From the NCBI GenBank assembly GCA_013822685.1, contig PNKV01000002.1, positions 310,001 through 374,000 on the forward strand: DNA of 64,000 nt. Reading direction: 5' to 3'. The notes beneath the pieces are model-generated. The model was not told the DNA's origin and made no database searches. It saw only the letters and a program-made list of their open reading frames with translations. Origin of the DNA: Leptothrix sp. (in: b-proteobacteria). Its GTDB lineage: Bacteria > Pseudomonadota > Gammaproteobacteria > Burkholderiales > Burkholderiaceae_C. Below, piece after piece: positions 26,526-35,460 of this stretch; the first letter of the stretch is position 1, and every line of letters begins with the position of its first letter. The position numbers and the translations under genes were made by a program.

Positions 26526-27935
26526 ATGAAAGACGGTTACCTTGATTTCGCCAATTCACCCATGGGCGCCAAGCTCATCAATGCCTTGGGCCTGCCCAAG
26601 CCATTGCCGCTGGAGCGCTACAAAGAAGGCCAGCCCGTTGTTCAAGGCACCGTTCTGATCGGTGGCGCGGGCGAAACCCCGATGCTGGATTCGCTGGCCA
26701 GTTTCTTCAAATCCATCTCGGCCCAGACCCTGGCCCACGCCAAGCTGCCCCAATGGGTGGCGGTGGCCAACAAGGTGGGCCTGACCACCGGCCGCTGGGG
26801 CACCGATGGCAAGCCGGGCGAGAAAGTCAAGGCGCTGGTGTTCGACGCCACGGGCCTGGACGACAGCACGCAGTCTGATGCCTTGTACTGGTTCTTCCAC
26901 GACGCAGCCCGCTCGGTGTTGCCTTGTGGCCGCGTGGTCGTGATCGGCCGTCCGCCCGAGGCCTGCAAGAGCCCGCGCAAGGCCGCGGTGCAGCGCTCGC
27001 TGGAAGGCCTGACGCGCTCGTTGGGCAAGGAGCTGAAGAAGGGCATCAACGCCCAGTTGGTCTACGTCGCCGAAGGCGCCGAGGGCAATGTTGAGTCGAC
27101 CCTGCGCTTCCTGCTGTCGCCCAAATCGGCTTACGTTTCGGCCCAGGTCATCCGCATCGGCGGCATCGTGGGCCCGCAAGCCATTCCCGCTGACTGGAAC
27201 AAGCCCTTGGCTGGCAAGAAGGCGCTGGTCACTGGCGCGTCGCGCGGCATTGGTGCGGCCATCGCCGAGATCATGGCCCGTGACGGTGCCGAAGTGATCT
27301 GCCTGGACGTGCCCCAAGCCCAGGCCGGCCTGGACGAAGTGGCCAAGAAGTTGAACGGCACCGCCATCGCCCTGGACATTGGCGCGGCCGACGCCCCTCA
27401 AAAGCTGGTCGAGGCCGCCAAGGCCCAGGGTGGTTGGGACATCGTCGTGCACAACGCCGGCATCACCCGCGACAAGACCATCGCTAACATGAAGGAACAC
27501 CTTTGGCAGCTGGTGGTCAATGTGAACCTGTCGACGCAAGAGCGCATCAACGACGCGCTGGTTGAATCTGGGGCGATCAAGAGCGGTGGCCGCATCGTGT
27601 GCGTGTCGTCGATCTCGGGCCTGGCGGGCAACATGGGCCAGACCAATTACGCGGTCTCCAAGGCCGGTGTCGTGGGCATGGTGCAGGGCACTGCCCCGAT
27701 CTTCGCCGAGCGCGGCATCACCATCAACGCCGTGGCCCCGGGTTTCATCGAAACGCAGATGACCGCCGCCATTCCTTTCGCCATCCGCGAAGCCGGCCGC
27801 CGCATGAACTCCATGAGCCAGGGCGGTCAGCCCGAAGACGTGGCAGAAGCCATTGCCTGGTACGCCAGCCCGGCCTCCAGCGGCGTCACCTCGAACGTGA
27901 TCCGCGTCTGCGGCCAAAGCCTGATCGGCGCCTGA
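26526..27935 (+). CDS. High-molecular-weight 3-oxoacyl-ACP/CoA reductase (FabG-like)
   Basis: Short-chain dehydrogenase of 469 residues with two Rossmann-like halves. The C-terminal half is a classical SDR with GASRGIGAAIAE near residues 236-247 and the catalytic Tyr and Lys in NYAVSKAG. The N-terminal half lacks a clear cofactor motif. This two-domain form corresponds to the HMW FabG (FabG4-like) family, which reduces beta-ketoacyl-CoA or ACP with NADH. It is encoded eight bases before the MaoC gene, so the two likely act in succession on acyl thioesters. Confidence 0.85.
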   Translation: MKDGYLDFANSPMGAKLINALGLPKPLPLERYKEGQPVVQGTVLIGGAGETPMLDSLASFFKSISAQTLAHAKLPQWVAVANKVGLTTGRWGTDGKPGEKVKALVFDATGLDDSTQSDALYWFFHDAARSVLPCGRVVVIGRPPEACKSPRKAAVQRSLEGLTRSLGKELKKGINAQLVYVAEGAEGNVESTLRFLLSPKSAYVSAQVIRIGGIVGPQAIPADWNKPLAGKKALVTGASRGIGAAIAEIMARDGAEVICLDVPQAQAGLDEVAKKLNGTAIALDIGAADAPQKLVEAAKAQGGWDIVVHNAGITRDKTIANMKEHLWQLVVNVNLSTQERINDALVESGAIKSGGRIVCVSSISGLAGNMGQTNYAVSKAGVVGMVQGTAPIFAERGITINAVAPGFIETQMTAAIPFAIREAGRRMNSMSQGGQPEDVAEAIAWYASPASSGVTSNVIRVCGQSLIGA

Positions 27936-27943
27936 GATCCGCC

Positions 27944-28804
27944 ATGAAGCTCATTGAGATCAACAAGCTGGTCAACCCCGTCACCATGTATGTGCGGGCG
28001 ATGCAGTCGAGCACCAAACGGCCAGGGGTGATCGAATCCTTGCCCGAGGTGACCTACGCTCGCCCACGCGTTCGTGTGGAAGAGGCCAACGTGGCCAGCT
28101 ACTCGCGGGTGTGTGGTTTCAGCCGTGCGCATGGGGTGCCCATCACCTTTCCGCAAATGCTGGCGTTCCCGCTGACCATGGCGTTCTTTGGCTCCAAGTA
28201 CTACCCCTGGCCAGCCATGGGCACGGTGCACTTGGCCAACAGCGTCAAGCAACTCCAACGCATCAATGTGGGCGACGATTTGCGGATCGAGGTCAGCACC
28301 GGCCCGCTGATCGCCCATGAGAAAGGGCAGATCTTCACGCTGGATCAGCGCGCCATCCGCGATGGCCAGTTGGTCTGGGAAGGCACGCAGTACCTGCTGC
28401 GCCTTGGCATCCGCCAGCCCAAGGGCCAGGCTTTCGCGTCGGCTTTGATTGACCCGACACCGTTGTCGCACCAGGCGGATTTTTTCGCCGCAGGCGGCAT
28501 TGGCCGCCGCTACGGTCGGGTGTCTGGCGACATCAACCCGATCCACTTGTCTGGCATCACGGCCAAGATGTTCGGCTTTCGCAAAGCCATCGCCCACGGG
28601 ATGTGGACCAAGGCCCGCGCCCTGGCCACCCTGATGCCACGCGAGGCGGTTGAGCAGGCCGAGGCGATGGTCGAGTTCAAGACGCCCTTGTTCTTGCCCG
28701 CCCGGGCTTCGCTGTGGTCGGCCCGCCAGGAAGACGGCGCGCTGTTCGAAGTTCGCAATGCCAAAGGCGACAAGCCTCACCTGCGCGGCCGGGTCACTTA
28801 CTGA
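27944..28804 (+). CDS. MaoC-family acyl-CoA dehydratase
   Basis: Hot-dog-fold hydratase of 286 residues. The second half has the R-specific enoyl hydratase signature: GDINPIHLSG with the catalytic Asp and His, then IAHGMWTKARAL. It interconverts enoyl- and (R)-3-hydroxyacyl-CoA or ACP. The first half is a second hot-dog-like unit, the usual two-repeat architecture. The Met at 27944 (MKLIEINKLVN) is eight bases after the reductase stop, so translation is likely coupled. The thiolase follows 63 bases later. Confidence 0.85.
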   Translation: MKLIEINKLVNPVTMYVRAMQSSTKRPGVIESLPEVTYARPRVRVEEANVASYSRVCGFSRAHGVPITFPQMLAFPLTMAFFGSKYYPWPAMGTVHLANSVKQLQRINVGDDLRIEVSTGPLIAHEKGQIFTLDQRAIRDGQLVWEGTQYLLRLGIRQPKGQAFASALIDPTPLSHQADFFAAGGIGRRYGRVSGDINPIHLSGITAKMFGFRKAIAHGMWTKARALATLMPREAVEQAEAMVEFKTPLFLPARASLWSARQEDGALFEVRNAKGDKPHLRGRVTY

Positions 28805-28867
28805 CCACTGCCCGCCGCCTGATCTGATTCATCCATCTTTTTGCATCTCACCTCTGGGGATTCATCC

Positions 28868-30157
28868 ATGAACACCATTCGCCGCGTCGCCATCATCGGT
28901 GGCAACCGCATCCCGTTTGCCCGCTCCAACACCGTTTACTCGCACGTCTCCAACCAGGAGATGTTGACCGCCACGCTGCAAGGCCTGGTCGACCGCTTCA
29001 ACCTGCACGGCGAGCGCCTGGGTGACGTGGCAGCCGGTGCTGTGATGAAGCACTCCAAGGACTTCAACCTGGTGCGCGAGTCAGTGCTGTCGACCACCTT
29101 GTCGCCCGAAACGCCCGCGTATGACCTGCAGCAGGCTTGCGGCACCGGCCTGGAAGCCATCATGCTGGTGGCCAACAAGATCGCCTTGGGCCACATCGAG
29201 TGCGGCATCGGCGGCGGCGTGGACACCACCTCCGACGCGCCCATCGGCATCAACGAAAAGATGCGCAAGATACTGCTGGAAGCCAACCGCGCCAAGACCA
29301 CGGGCCAACGCCTTTCGATCATTTCGCAAGTGCGCCCCAGCATGCTGATCAAGCCCGCCATCCCCAAGAACGGCGAGCCCCGCACGGGCTTCTCGATGGG
29401 TGAGCATGCCGAGCTGATGTCGCGCGAATGGGGCATTGCCCGCGAAGACCAGGACCAACTGACCTTCAAGAGCCACAAGAACCTGGCCAAGGCCTACAAC
29501 GACGGCTTCTTTGCCGACCTGATGACCCCCTTCAAGGGCGTCACCAAGGACAACAACCTGCGCGCTGACCTTACGATCGAGAAGCTGCGTTCGCTCAAGC
29601 CTTGCTTTGACAAGAAGGTTGCGCCTGGCCAAGGCACGCTGACACCCGGCAACTCCACGCCCTTGACCGACGGCGCCTCGGCCGTGCTGTTGGGCAGCGA
29701 GGAATGGGCCAAGGCCCACAACCTGCCGGTGCTGGCCTACATCACCTTCAGCGAAGTGGCCGCCGTGGACTTCTTCAACAAGAAGGAAGGCCTGTTGATG
29801 GCACCGGCCTACGCCGTGCCCCGCATGCTTGACCGCGCTGGCATCAAGCTGCAAGACTTTGACTTCTATGAAATCCATGAAGCCTTTGCCGCGCAAGTGT
29901 TGTGCACGCTGAAGGCCTGGGAAGATGCCAAGTACTGCAAGGAGCGCCTGGGCCGTGACCAGCCCTTGGGCTCGATCGACATGAGCAAGCTGAACATCAA
30001 CGGCAGCTCCTTGGCCGCTGGCCACCCCTTTGCTGCCACAGGCGGCCGCATCGTCGCCACGTTGGCCAAGATGCTGGCCCAAAAGGGTTCGGGCCGCGGT
30101 TTGATCTCGATTTGCGCCGCCGGCGGCCAGGGCGTGGTCGCCATCCTGGAGCGGTAA
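28868..30157 (+). CDS. Acetyl-CoA acetyltransferase (FadI-type thiolase)
   Basis: Thiolase-fold enzyme of 429 residues that cleaves 3-ketoacyl-CoA or joins two acyl-CoA units. The nucleophilic Cys lies in QQACGTGLEA, the His loop is EIHEAFAAQV, and the C-terminal residues are NGSSLAAGHPFAATGGR and CAAGGQGV, including the second active-site Cys. The long N-terminal part with HSKDFNLVRESVL is typical of FadI rather than FadA. It is in an operon-like row with a reductase, a hydratase and FadD. The direction of flux cannot be told from sequence. Confidence 0.88.
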   Translation: MNTIRRVAIIGGNRIPFARSNTVYSHVSNQEMLTATLQGLVDRFNLHGERLGDVAAGAVMKHSKDFNLVRESVLSTTLSPETPAYDLQQACGTGLEAIMLVANKIALGHIECGIGGGVDTTSDAPIGINEKMRKILLEANRAKTTGQRLSIISQVRPSMLIKPAIPKNGEPRTGFSMGEHAELMSREWGIAREDQDQLTFKSHKNLAKAYNDGFFADLMTPFKGVTKDNNLRADLTIEKLRSLKPCFDKKVAPGQGTLTPGNSTPLTDGASAVLLGSEEWAKAHNLPVLAYITFSEVAAVDFFNKKEGLLMAPAYAVPRMLDRAGIKLQDFDFYEIHEAFAAQVLCTLKAWEDAKYCKERLGRDQPLGSIDMSKLNINGSSLAAGHPFAATGGRIVATLAKMLAQKGSGRGLISICAAGGQGVVAILER

Positions 30158-30175
30158 AACTTTGATGTAATTTGC

Positions 30176-30200
30176 GAGGGGGGACTTTCAATCCCCCCTC
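30176..30200 (+). repeat. GC-rich hairpin between thiolase and fadD
   Basis: GAGGGGGGA (30176-30184) and TCCCCCCTC (30192-30200) form a 9-base perfect stem with a 7-base loop, 18 bases after the thiolase stop codon. There is no T run after it, so it is not a classical terminator. It may act as an RNA stability or processing element, or as part of a Rho-dependent end. Confidence 0.5.
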
Positions 30201-30309
30201 ACAGGTTGATACACTTGTCCGCTTAAACAGGCAACTCGAGGCAACCCTTGCGTCGGGAAAGCCCCTCCTGCAGCGCCATGAGCGATTGCAGGCATACGAG
30301 GAGACATCG

Positions 30310-32070
30310 ATGACCACATCCGCAGCAGCCACGGCCTCGGCACCTACGCCTGGGCAATCCATCGTCAACCCCGACGGCACCACCAACCGAATCTGGTTGT
30401 CCTCGTATGTCAAGGGTGTGGCCCACGACATCGACATCAACAAGTACCAGTCGCTCACCGAGTATTTCGACGAGTGCATCAACAAGTTCCGCCACCGTCC
30501 CGGCTTTGTCAGCATTGGCACCGAGATGAGCAACGACCGCCTTGACCGCCTGGTCAAGGAGTTCGCGGGCTACCTGCAGAGCAAGGGCGTCAAGCAAGGC
30601 GATCGCGTCGCGATCATGCTGCCCAACACGTTCCAGTACCCGGTGGCGCTGTTCGCGGTGTTGCGCATTGGCGCGGTCGTGGTCAACGTGAACCCGCTGT
30701 ACACAGCGCGTGAACTGAACCACCAGCTCAAGGATTCCGGCGCCGAGACCATCATCGTGATGGAAACCTTCGCCAAGACCTTGCAAGACGCGCAATCCGG
30801 CACCAAGGTCAAGAACATCGTGCTGACGCAGATCGGCGATCTGCTGGCCGACGGCTTTTTCAACCCCAAGGGTTGGGCGCTGAATTTCGTTTTGCGCAAG
30901 GTGCAGAAGATGGTGCCGGCTTACAGCCTGCCCACGGCCACCTGGATGCGTGACGCGCTCAAGCAAGGCGCGAAGGTCAAGGTCAAGCCCGTCACCGTCA
31001 AGCCCGACGACCTGGCCTTTTTGCAGTACACCGGCGGCACCACCGGCGTGGCCAAGGGCGCCATGCTCACCCACCGCAACGTGCTGACCAACTGCCAGCA
31101 GGCTTTGGCGTTTGCCGAAGGCCAGCTGACCGGCGAGACGGAAACCGTGGTCACCCTGATCCCGATGTACCACATCTTCTCGCTGACGGTGAACGGCCTG
31201 ATCTTCATGGCGCTGGGTGGCCGCAACATCCTGATCGCCAACCCGCGCGACACCAAGCGCGTGATGATGATCCTCAAGAACGAGAAGTTCTCGGGCATCA
31301 CCGGCGTGAACACTTTGTTCTCATCCTTCCTGGAAGATCCGGGTTTCCGCAACCTCGACTTCTCCAAGCTGAAGCTGTCCATCGCTGGCGGCATGGCACT
31401 GCAACGCAATGTGGCCGAACGCTGGAAGGAAGTCACCGGCAACGCCGTGGTCGAAGGCTATGGCCTGACCGAGTGCTCGCCCATCGTGACGCAAGCCCCG
31501 GTCGACATCTCCAAGCCCGGCCCCACATTCACCGGCTCGATCGGCGTGCCCGTGCCTTCGACCGAAGTGCGCATGCGCCGTGAAGACGGCACCTGGGCCG
31601 ACATTGGCGAGCCCGGCGAGTTGTGCGTGCGTGGCCCGCAGGTCATGAAGGGTTACTGGAACCGCCCTGAGGCCACGGCCGAAGTCATCGACAAGGACGG
31701 CTGGCTGGCCACCGGCGACATCGGCATCATCGATGACAAGGGCTTCTGCAAGATCGTGGACCGCAAGAAGGACATGATCCTGGTCTCGGGCTTCAATGTG
31801 TACCCCAACGAGATCGAAGACGTGGTCGCCATGCACCCCGACGTCAAGGAAGTGGCCGCCGTGGGCGTGCCTGATGATGCTGCAGGCGAGCGTGTCAAGG
31901 TCATCATCGTGCCGCGCAACCCTGGCCTGACCAAGGAGTCGGTCATTGAGCATTGCCGCAAGAACCTGACCGGCTACAAGATCCCCCGCATCGTCGAGTT
32001 CCGCACCGAAGAGCTGCCGAAGTCGCCCGTGGGCAAGATCCTGCGCCGCGAATTGCGCGACAAGAAGTAA
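30310..32070 (+). CDS. fadD: Long-chain fatty-acid-CoA ligase FadD
   Basis: ANL-superfamily enzyme of 586 residues that activates free fatty acids with ATP and CoA at the inner membrane. The P-loop reads YTGGTTGVAKGAM, the A5-type motif is EGYGLTECSP, then GWLATGDIGIIDDKGF and IVDRKKDMILVSGFNVYPNEIE, and the catalytic C-terminal Lys is in SPVGKILRRELR. The Met at 30310 has an AGGAG ribosome-binding site six bases upstream. It follows the thiolase after a 152-base gap that holds a GC hairpin and ends at a strong terminator. Confidence 0.95.
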   Translation: MTTSAAATASAPTPGQSIVNPDGTTNRIWLSSYVKGVAHDIDINKYQSLTEYFDECINKFRHRPGFVSIGTEMSNDRLDRLVKEFAGYLQSKGVKQGDRVAIMLPNTFQYPVALFAVLRIGAVVVNVNPLYTARELNHQLKDSGAETIIVMETFAKTLQDAQSGTKVKNIVLTQIGDLLADGFFNPKGWALNFVLRKVQKMVPAYSLPTATWMRDALKQGAKVKVKPVTVKPDDLAFLQYTGGTTGVAKGAMLTHRNVLTNCQQALAFAEGQLTGETETVVTLIPMYHIFSLTVNGLIFMALGGRNILIANPRDTKRVMMILKNEKFSGITGVNTLFSSFLEDPGFRNLDFSKLKLSIAGGMALQRNVAERWKEVTGNAVVEGYGLTECSPIVTQAPVDISKPGPTFTGSIGVPVPSTEVRMRREDGTWADIGEPGELCVRGPQVMKGYWNRPEATAEVIDKDGWLATGDIGIIDDKGFCKIVDRKKDMILVSGFNVYPNEIEDVVAMHPDVKEVAAVGVPDDAAGERVKVIIVPRNPGLTKESVIEHCRKNLTGYKIPRIVEFRTEELPKSPVGKILRRELRDKK

Positions 32071-32109
32071 GCCCACTCAAGCACCCCTGGCACTTGTGCC
32101 AGACAATGG

Positions 32110-32138
32110 CCCGCATGCTCACCCATGCGGGCTTTTTT
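32110..32138 (+). terminator. Rho-independent terminator after fadD
   Basis: CCCGCATG (32110-32117) and CATGCGGG (32124-32131) form a perfect 8-base stem with a 6-base loop, followed by CTTTTTT. This is a strong terminator for fadD. The downstream gene starts only two bases after the T run, which is unusual. Confidence 0.85.
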
Positions 32139-32139
32139 C

Positions 32140-33000
32140 ATGACGACTGATTTTCCGTTTCACCATCATCTGCGTGTGCGCTGGTCCGAGGTGGATGCCC
32201 AGAAGGTGGTCTTCAACGGCCACTACCTGAACTTCCTGGACACGGCCATGTCCGAGTATTGGCGGGCCTCGGGTTTGCCGTATCCCGAGGCTTTCACCCA
32301 CCTGGGAGGCGATGTTTTCGCGCGCAGCAACTCGCTGCAGTACCACGCGCCAGCCCGCTTTGGCGACTGGCTGTCGATCGGGGTACGCTGCGACCGCATG
32401 GGCAACTCGTCTCTGGTTTTTGCCTGGGAGATCCGCACCAGCGGGCGCCTGCTGGTCACCGGCGAGACAGTGTATGTCTACGTCAGCCTGGACACCAACC
32501 GGCCGGCGCCGGTGCCCCAGGCCATGCGTCTGCAGTTGGAACAGCAGAAGCTGGGGGCGCCCGTGCACGAGCTGCGCGGCGATGACTGGACCACGTTGGC
32601 ACCCCTGGCCCGCGCGGTGCGCACGGCGGTGTTCATCGAAGAGCAAGGCATTGCCGAGTCAGAAGAATGGGACGACGACGATGCGCAGGCCTGGCATGTG
32701 GTCGTCTCCAGCCTGGCGGGCCTGCCCGTGGCCACAGGGCGCTTGATCACGGCAGGCCTGCCGCCCGGTGAGGCCAAGATAGGGCGCATGGCGGTGTTGA
32801 ATGGCAGCCGGGCGCTGGGGCTGGGCCAACAGGTCTTGCAGGCGCTGATTGACGCCGCAAGGCAGCGGTCTGTTCAAAAGCTGACGCTGCACGCCCAAAC
32901 CAGCGCCCAGGACTTTTACCGCCGCGCGGGCTTCCAACCTGAAGGCGAGGAGTTTGACGAGGTGGGCATTGCCCACATCGTCATGACACTCAAGCTTTGA
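32140..33000 (+). CDS. Fusion: YbgC/4HBT acyl-CoA thioesterase and GNAT N-acetyltransferase
   Basis: A two-domain protein of 286 residues. Residues about 1-135 are a YbgC-type hot-dog thioesterase (VDAQKVVFNGHYLNFLDTAM, the loop with the catalytic Asp). Residues about 140-285 are a GNAT acetyltransferase: VFIEEQGI, VATGRLI, IGRMAVLNGSRALGLGQQVLQAL (the acetyl-CoA pyrophosphate loop), and DFYRRAGFQ. It hydrolyses acyl-CoA in one half and may acetylate a small molecule or protein in the other. The ATG at 32140 follows a terminator T run with no Shine-Dalgarno; an ATG at 32125 is in frame inside the hairpin. Confidence 0.75.
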   Translation: MTTDFPFHHHLRVRWSEVDAQKVVFNGHYLNFLDTAMSEYWRASGLPYPEAFTHLGGDVFARSNSLQYHAPARFGDWLSIGVRCDRMGNSSLVFAWEIRTSGRLLVTGETVYVYVSLDTNRPAPVPQAMRLQLEQQKLGAPVHELRGDDWTTLAPLARAVRTAVFIEEQGIAESEEWDDDDAQAWHVVVSSLAGLPVATGRLITAGLPPGEAKIGRMAVLNGSRALGLGQQVLQALIDAARQRSVQKLTLHAQTSAQDFYRRAGFQPEGEEFDEVGIAHIVMTLKL

Positions 33001-33988
33001 CTGGCCGGCTCGCCGCCGATTTGATCAGGTTGCGTGCGCGCGTTTTCCTGGCGGCAGGTGGGGGCGGCAGGGCGTGGTTGTCGTGCTCGGACACGTCGCT
33101 GCTCTCAAACGTGTCTTCGTGGTGCACGTCTGGCGGCGGTAAGGCGACGTCTGGGCGCGCCAACTCCGCAGCGCCAGCCGTGTGGCGCGGTGGCCAGTTC
33201 TTCAAGCTCACCCGGCGCAACAAAGCCATGCTGGATTGGTTGGAGTAAGTGCGCTCAAGCACATGGGTGATCAGGCGCTTGTTCACCCGCTCGGTGATGA
33301 CCAAGGTCGAGCACCGGGTGCCGTATTGGCCATCGGGAGACCGCACGAAAGCGGCCGACAGCAGGCGCTCCCATTCCAAGGGCACCCCGGTGAAGGGCAG
33401 CTTGTCATCGGGAGCAATGGTGGGGTCGGTCAGGGCTTCGAACAGCTTCACCACCAAACCATCGAGGTCGGTGGCGCCGTTCAAAGCCGCTTTCATCCGA
33501 GTCTTCAAGGTCTGGACTTTGGGCCAAGGCGTGTTCAAGCCGGCGTTGGACACGCCATACAGCCCACGCTCCAGGCGCTGTGGGTACAGCTTGGTGTTGT
33601 TCACCCAATAGGCTTCGCCTTCGGCAAAGTCCACCGTCAGCAAGTTGAAGCCGTTGTACCCCGACATGGCCAGGCGCGGCCACAGTCGGTTCATCGGGGT
33701 GTCACCCTGCAACCACAAGGGCACGATCTCACCGCGTGAAGGTGCGTCCTTGTCAACCTGCGAAGGGTCACGCACATTGGTGACCACGCCCAGACGACCC
33801 TGTGCCGTCAGGCCCAGCCAGGTGCCGCCAGCTTGCAGGTCACGCCCACCGAGGATCGAAGGCGCACCCTGCCCAGGCTCCCACCAGGCCAGCCGGTTGG
33901 CGGGGCGGTCGAAGAACTCTTCGCGGTTGCCCGCCATCACAAAGGGAAAACGGCTGCTTTGATCCAGCGCCACGGCCACCAAACACAT
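32990..33988 (-). CDS. NRDE (TANGO2) family protein
   Basis: A 332-residue protein of the NRDE/TANGO2 family, named for the motif seen here as AGNREEFFDRP. The N terminus starts MCLVAV, with Cys2 at the place of an N-terminal nucleophile. GGRDLQAGGTWLGLT and GVVTNVRDP are also conserved. The biochemical role in bacteria is unknown; eukaryotic TANGO2 affects lipid or haem handling. The last 60 residues are Pro- and basic-rich and look disordered. Its 3' end overlaps the convergent fusion gene by 11 bases. Confidence 0.85.
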   Translation of the reverse strand: MCLVAVALDQSSRFPFVMAGNREEFFDRPANRLAWWEPGQGAPSILGGRDLQAGGTWLGLTAQGRLGVVTNVRDPSQVDKDAPSRGEIVPLWLQGDTPMNRLWPRLAMSGYNGFNLLTVDFAEGEAYWVNNTKLYPQRLERGLYGVSNAGLNTPWPKVQTLKTRMKAALNGATDLDGLVVKLFEALTDPTIAPDDKLPFTGVPLEWERLLSAAFVRSPDGQYGTRCSTLVITERVNKRLITHVLERTYSNQSSMALLRRVSLKNWPPRHTAGAAELARPDVALPPPDVHHEDTFESSDVSEHDNHALPPPPAARKTRARNLIKSAASRPVKA

Positions 33989-34003
33989 CGGGCAGTGTCC
34001 TTC

Positions 34004-34315
34004 TCAGTCAATGTTGCAGAACATCTCGACGTGGCGGCCGCCCATCAATCCCATGGGCAAATCCTGCGCGGCCAACTCGATGAGGGTGGCCAGCAACACG
34101 CTGACGCCCTCGGGATGTTCATAGGTTTCCATCCAGGTTTGCGCTGACGTTGGAGCGTCGGCGCGAATCCACAACCTGGCCGTCAGGTCCTCATGGGATC
34201 GGCGCAGTGCGGCCTGCATCTGCCGAACCGCGGTTTCAAACGCCGCGGCATGGGCCGGGTCCACCTTGTAGTAGATGAACAGAGCCTTTGCCGATCCTGC
34301 GTCTGCCATGGCCAT
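34004..34315 (-). CDS. DUF4936 family protein
   Basis: A 103-residue cytoplasmic protein matching DUF4936, common beside ygfZ in Burkholderiales. It has alternating helices and strands (ALFIYYKVDPAHAAAFE at the start, METYEHPEGV in the middle) like a dimeric ferredoxin-like or ABM-type fold. Function is unknown. Two adjacent in-frame Met codons (34315 and 34309) are possible starts. It follows ygfZ on the same strand and lies 15 bases before the NRDE gene, suggesting a shared transcript. Confidence 0.75.
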   Translation of the reverse strand: MAMADAGSAKALFIYYKVDPAHAAAFETAVRQMQAALRRSHEDLTARLWIRADAPTSAQTWMETYEHPEGVSVLLATLIELAAQDLPMGLMGGRHVEMFCNID

Positions 34316-34430
34316 GAGTTCCTGAGGCGGTCAAGTGTGATGGAGGTTAACCCGCGGATTGCGCCCTTGAAGCAGCGTGCCAAGGGCATGCGCCCAAACC
34401 GAGGTCGATTGCCGTTAAGAAATTGTCAAA

Positions 34431-35423
34431 TCAGACGTCTGACGTGCCCAAGGGCACTTCGTAGGGCATGGTGCCCAGTTCAAGGGCTGGCCCACCGGCC
34501 AATCCAAGGTGCCATCCAGTTTCCAGCGCCTGCCATTTCAATTCGACCAGGGCGCTGAAGGCCGCGCCGACTTGCCCATCTTGAGTGGGGATGGCCGCAG
34601 CGTTGGCCACCATGCCCGCAGGCTGGCTGGGGTCGTCGGCCGAAAAAACCTCTTGCCCCGCCTGCATGGGCGCCTGGCCATGCAGCAAGAAGGTGCGACG
34701 TTTGAGCGTGCCCCGGTATTGGCTGCGCGCCACGATCTCCTGGCCGGGATAACAACCCTTCTGGAAATGCACGCCACCGACCAACTCGTAGTTGACCATC
34801 TGGGGCACGAATTGATCTGCCGTGGCCGGCTCGATCCGCACCACGCCGCTCATCACCTCAAGCCACTGCCATGCGGGCAAGGGCAGGGCGGGCAGGGCCT
34901 GGGCGATGGCCTGGGCCGCTTCAACAGGCCCAGTCCACAGCCAGCGGGCCGCACCCAGCACATCGGGCAAGCGAACCACCTGGCCGCCGCTGGCCGCGTG
35001 GGGGCTGGATTGCCATGGCTCGGTTGCCGCCACATCGCCCAGCCAATCCTTGGCGGCTGGTCCCATCAAACCCACGGCGCAAAGCTTGCCTGCGGCGTCA
35101 GTCAACTTGGCCTTGGCGCGCAGCACGAACATGGACAGCCGCTTGAGGGCCGCTGGCAGCACTTGCGCGTCCGTGATCAAGCAAAAACTGTCTGGCTGAG
35201 GCCTGATGACGACGAAACTCGCCAACATCCGGCCTTTGGCCGAGCAAAATGCAGCCAAGCGGGCTTGATCGGGCGACTGGCCTGTCACATCCTGGCTCAA
35301 CTGTCCATGAAGGAAGCTGGCGGTATCGGCGCCCTCGGCTGAAATGATGCCCAAATGGGACAGGGCGGTTGCGCCATTGAGCGCCTTGACGTCTGGAAAA
35401 TGAATGTCATGCATGGGGGTCAT
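34431..35423 (-). CDS. ygfZ: Folate-binding protein YgfZ (GcvT-like)
   Basis: Tetrahydrofolate-dependent protein that supports iron-sulfur cluster enzymes. The signature K-G-C-Y-x-G-Q-E is present in QKGCYPGQEIVARSQYRG, and the N-terminal half has FLHGQLSQDVTG and CSAKGRMLASF. Length is about 330 residues. The start is uncertain: Met at 35423 (used), 35414 or 35450 are all in frame and none has a good ribosome-binding site. It diverges from mltG by under 50 bases. Confidence 0.9.
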   Translation of the reverse strand: MTPMHDIHFPDVKALNGATALSHLGIISAEGADTASFLHGQLSQDVTGQSPDQARLAAFCSAKGRMLASFVVIRPQPDSFCLITDAQVLPAALKRLSMFVLRAKAKLTDAAGKLCAVGLMGPAAKDWLGDVAATEPWQSSPHAASGGQVVRLPDVLGAARWLWTGPVEAAQAIAQALPALPLPAWQWLEVMSGVVRIEPATADQFVPQMVNYELVGGVHFQKGCYPGQEIVARSQYRGTLKRRTFLLHGQAPMQAGQEVFSADDPSQPAGMVANAAAIPTQDGQVGAAFSALVELKWQALETGWHLGLAGGPALELGTMPYEVPLGTSDV

Positions 35424-35460
35424 TATCATCACGGTCGTCAAATCCATCATTGGTCCACGG

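Noticed and set aside
26556..27917. Open frame of about 450 codons antisense to the FabG-like gene
   Set aside because: Low-complexity His/Gly/Asp-rich translation without motifs; the SDR on the plus strand is clear.
34431..34442. Palindrome TCAGACGTCTGA at the ygfZ stop codon
   Set aside because: It coincides with the last ygfZ codons and stop; a 12-base palindrome alone is not evidence of an operator.
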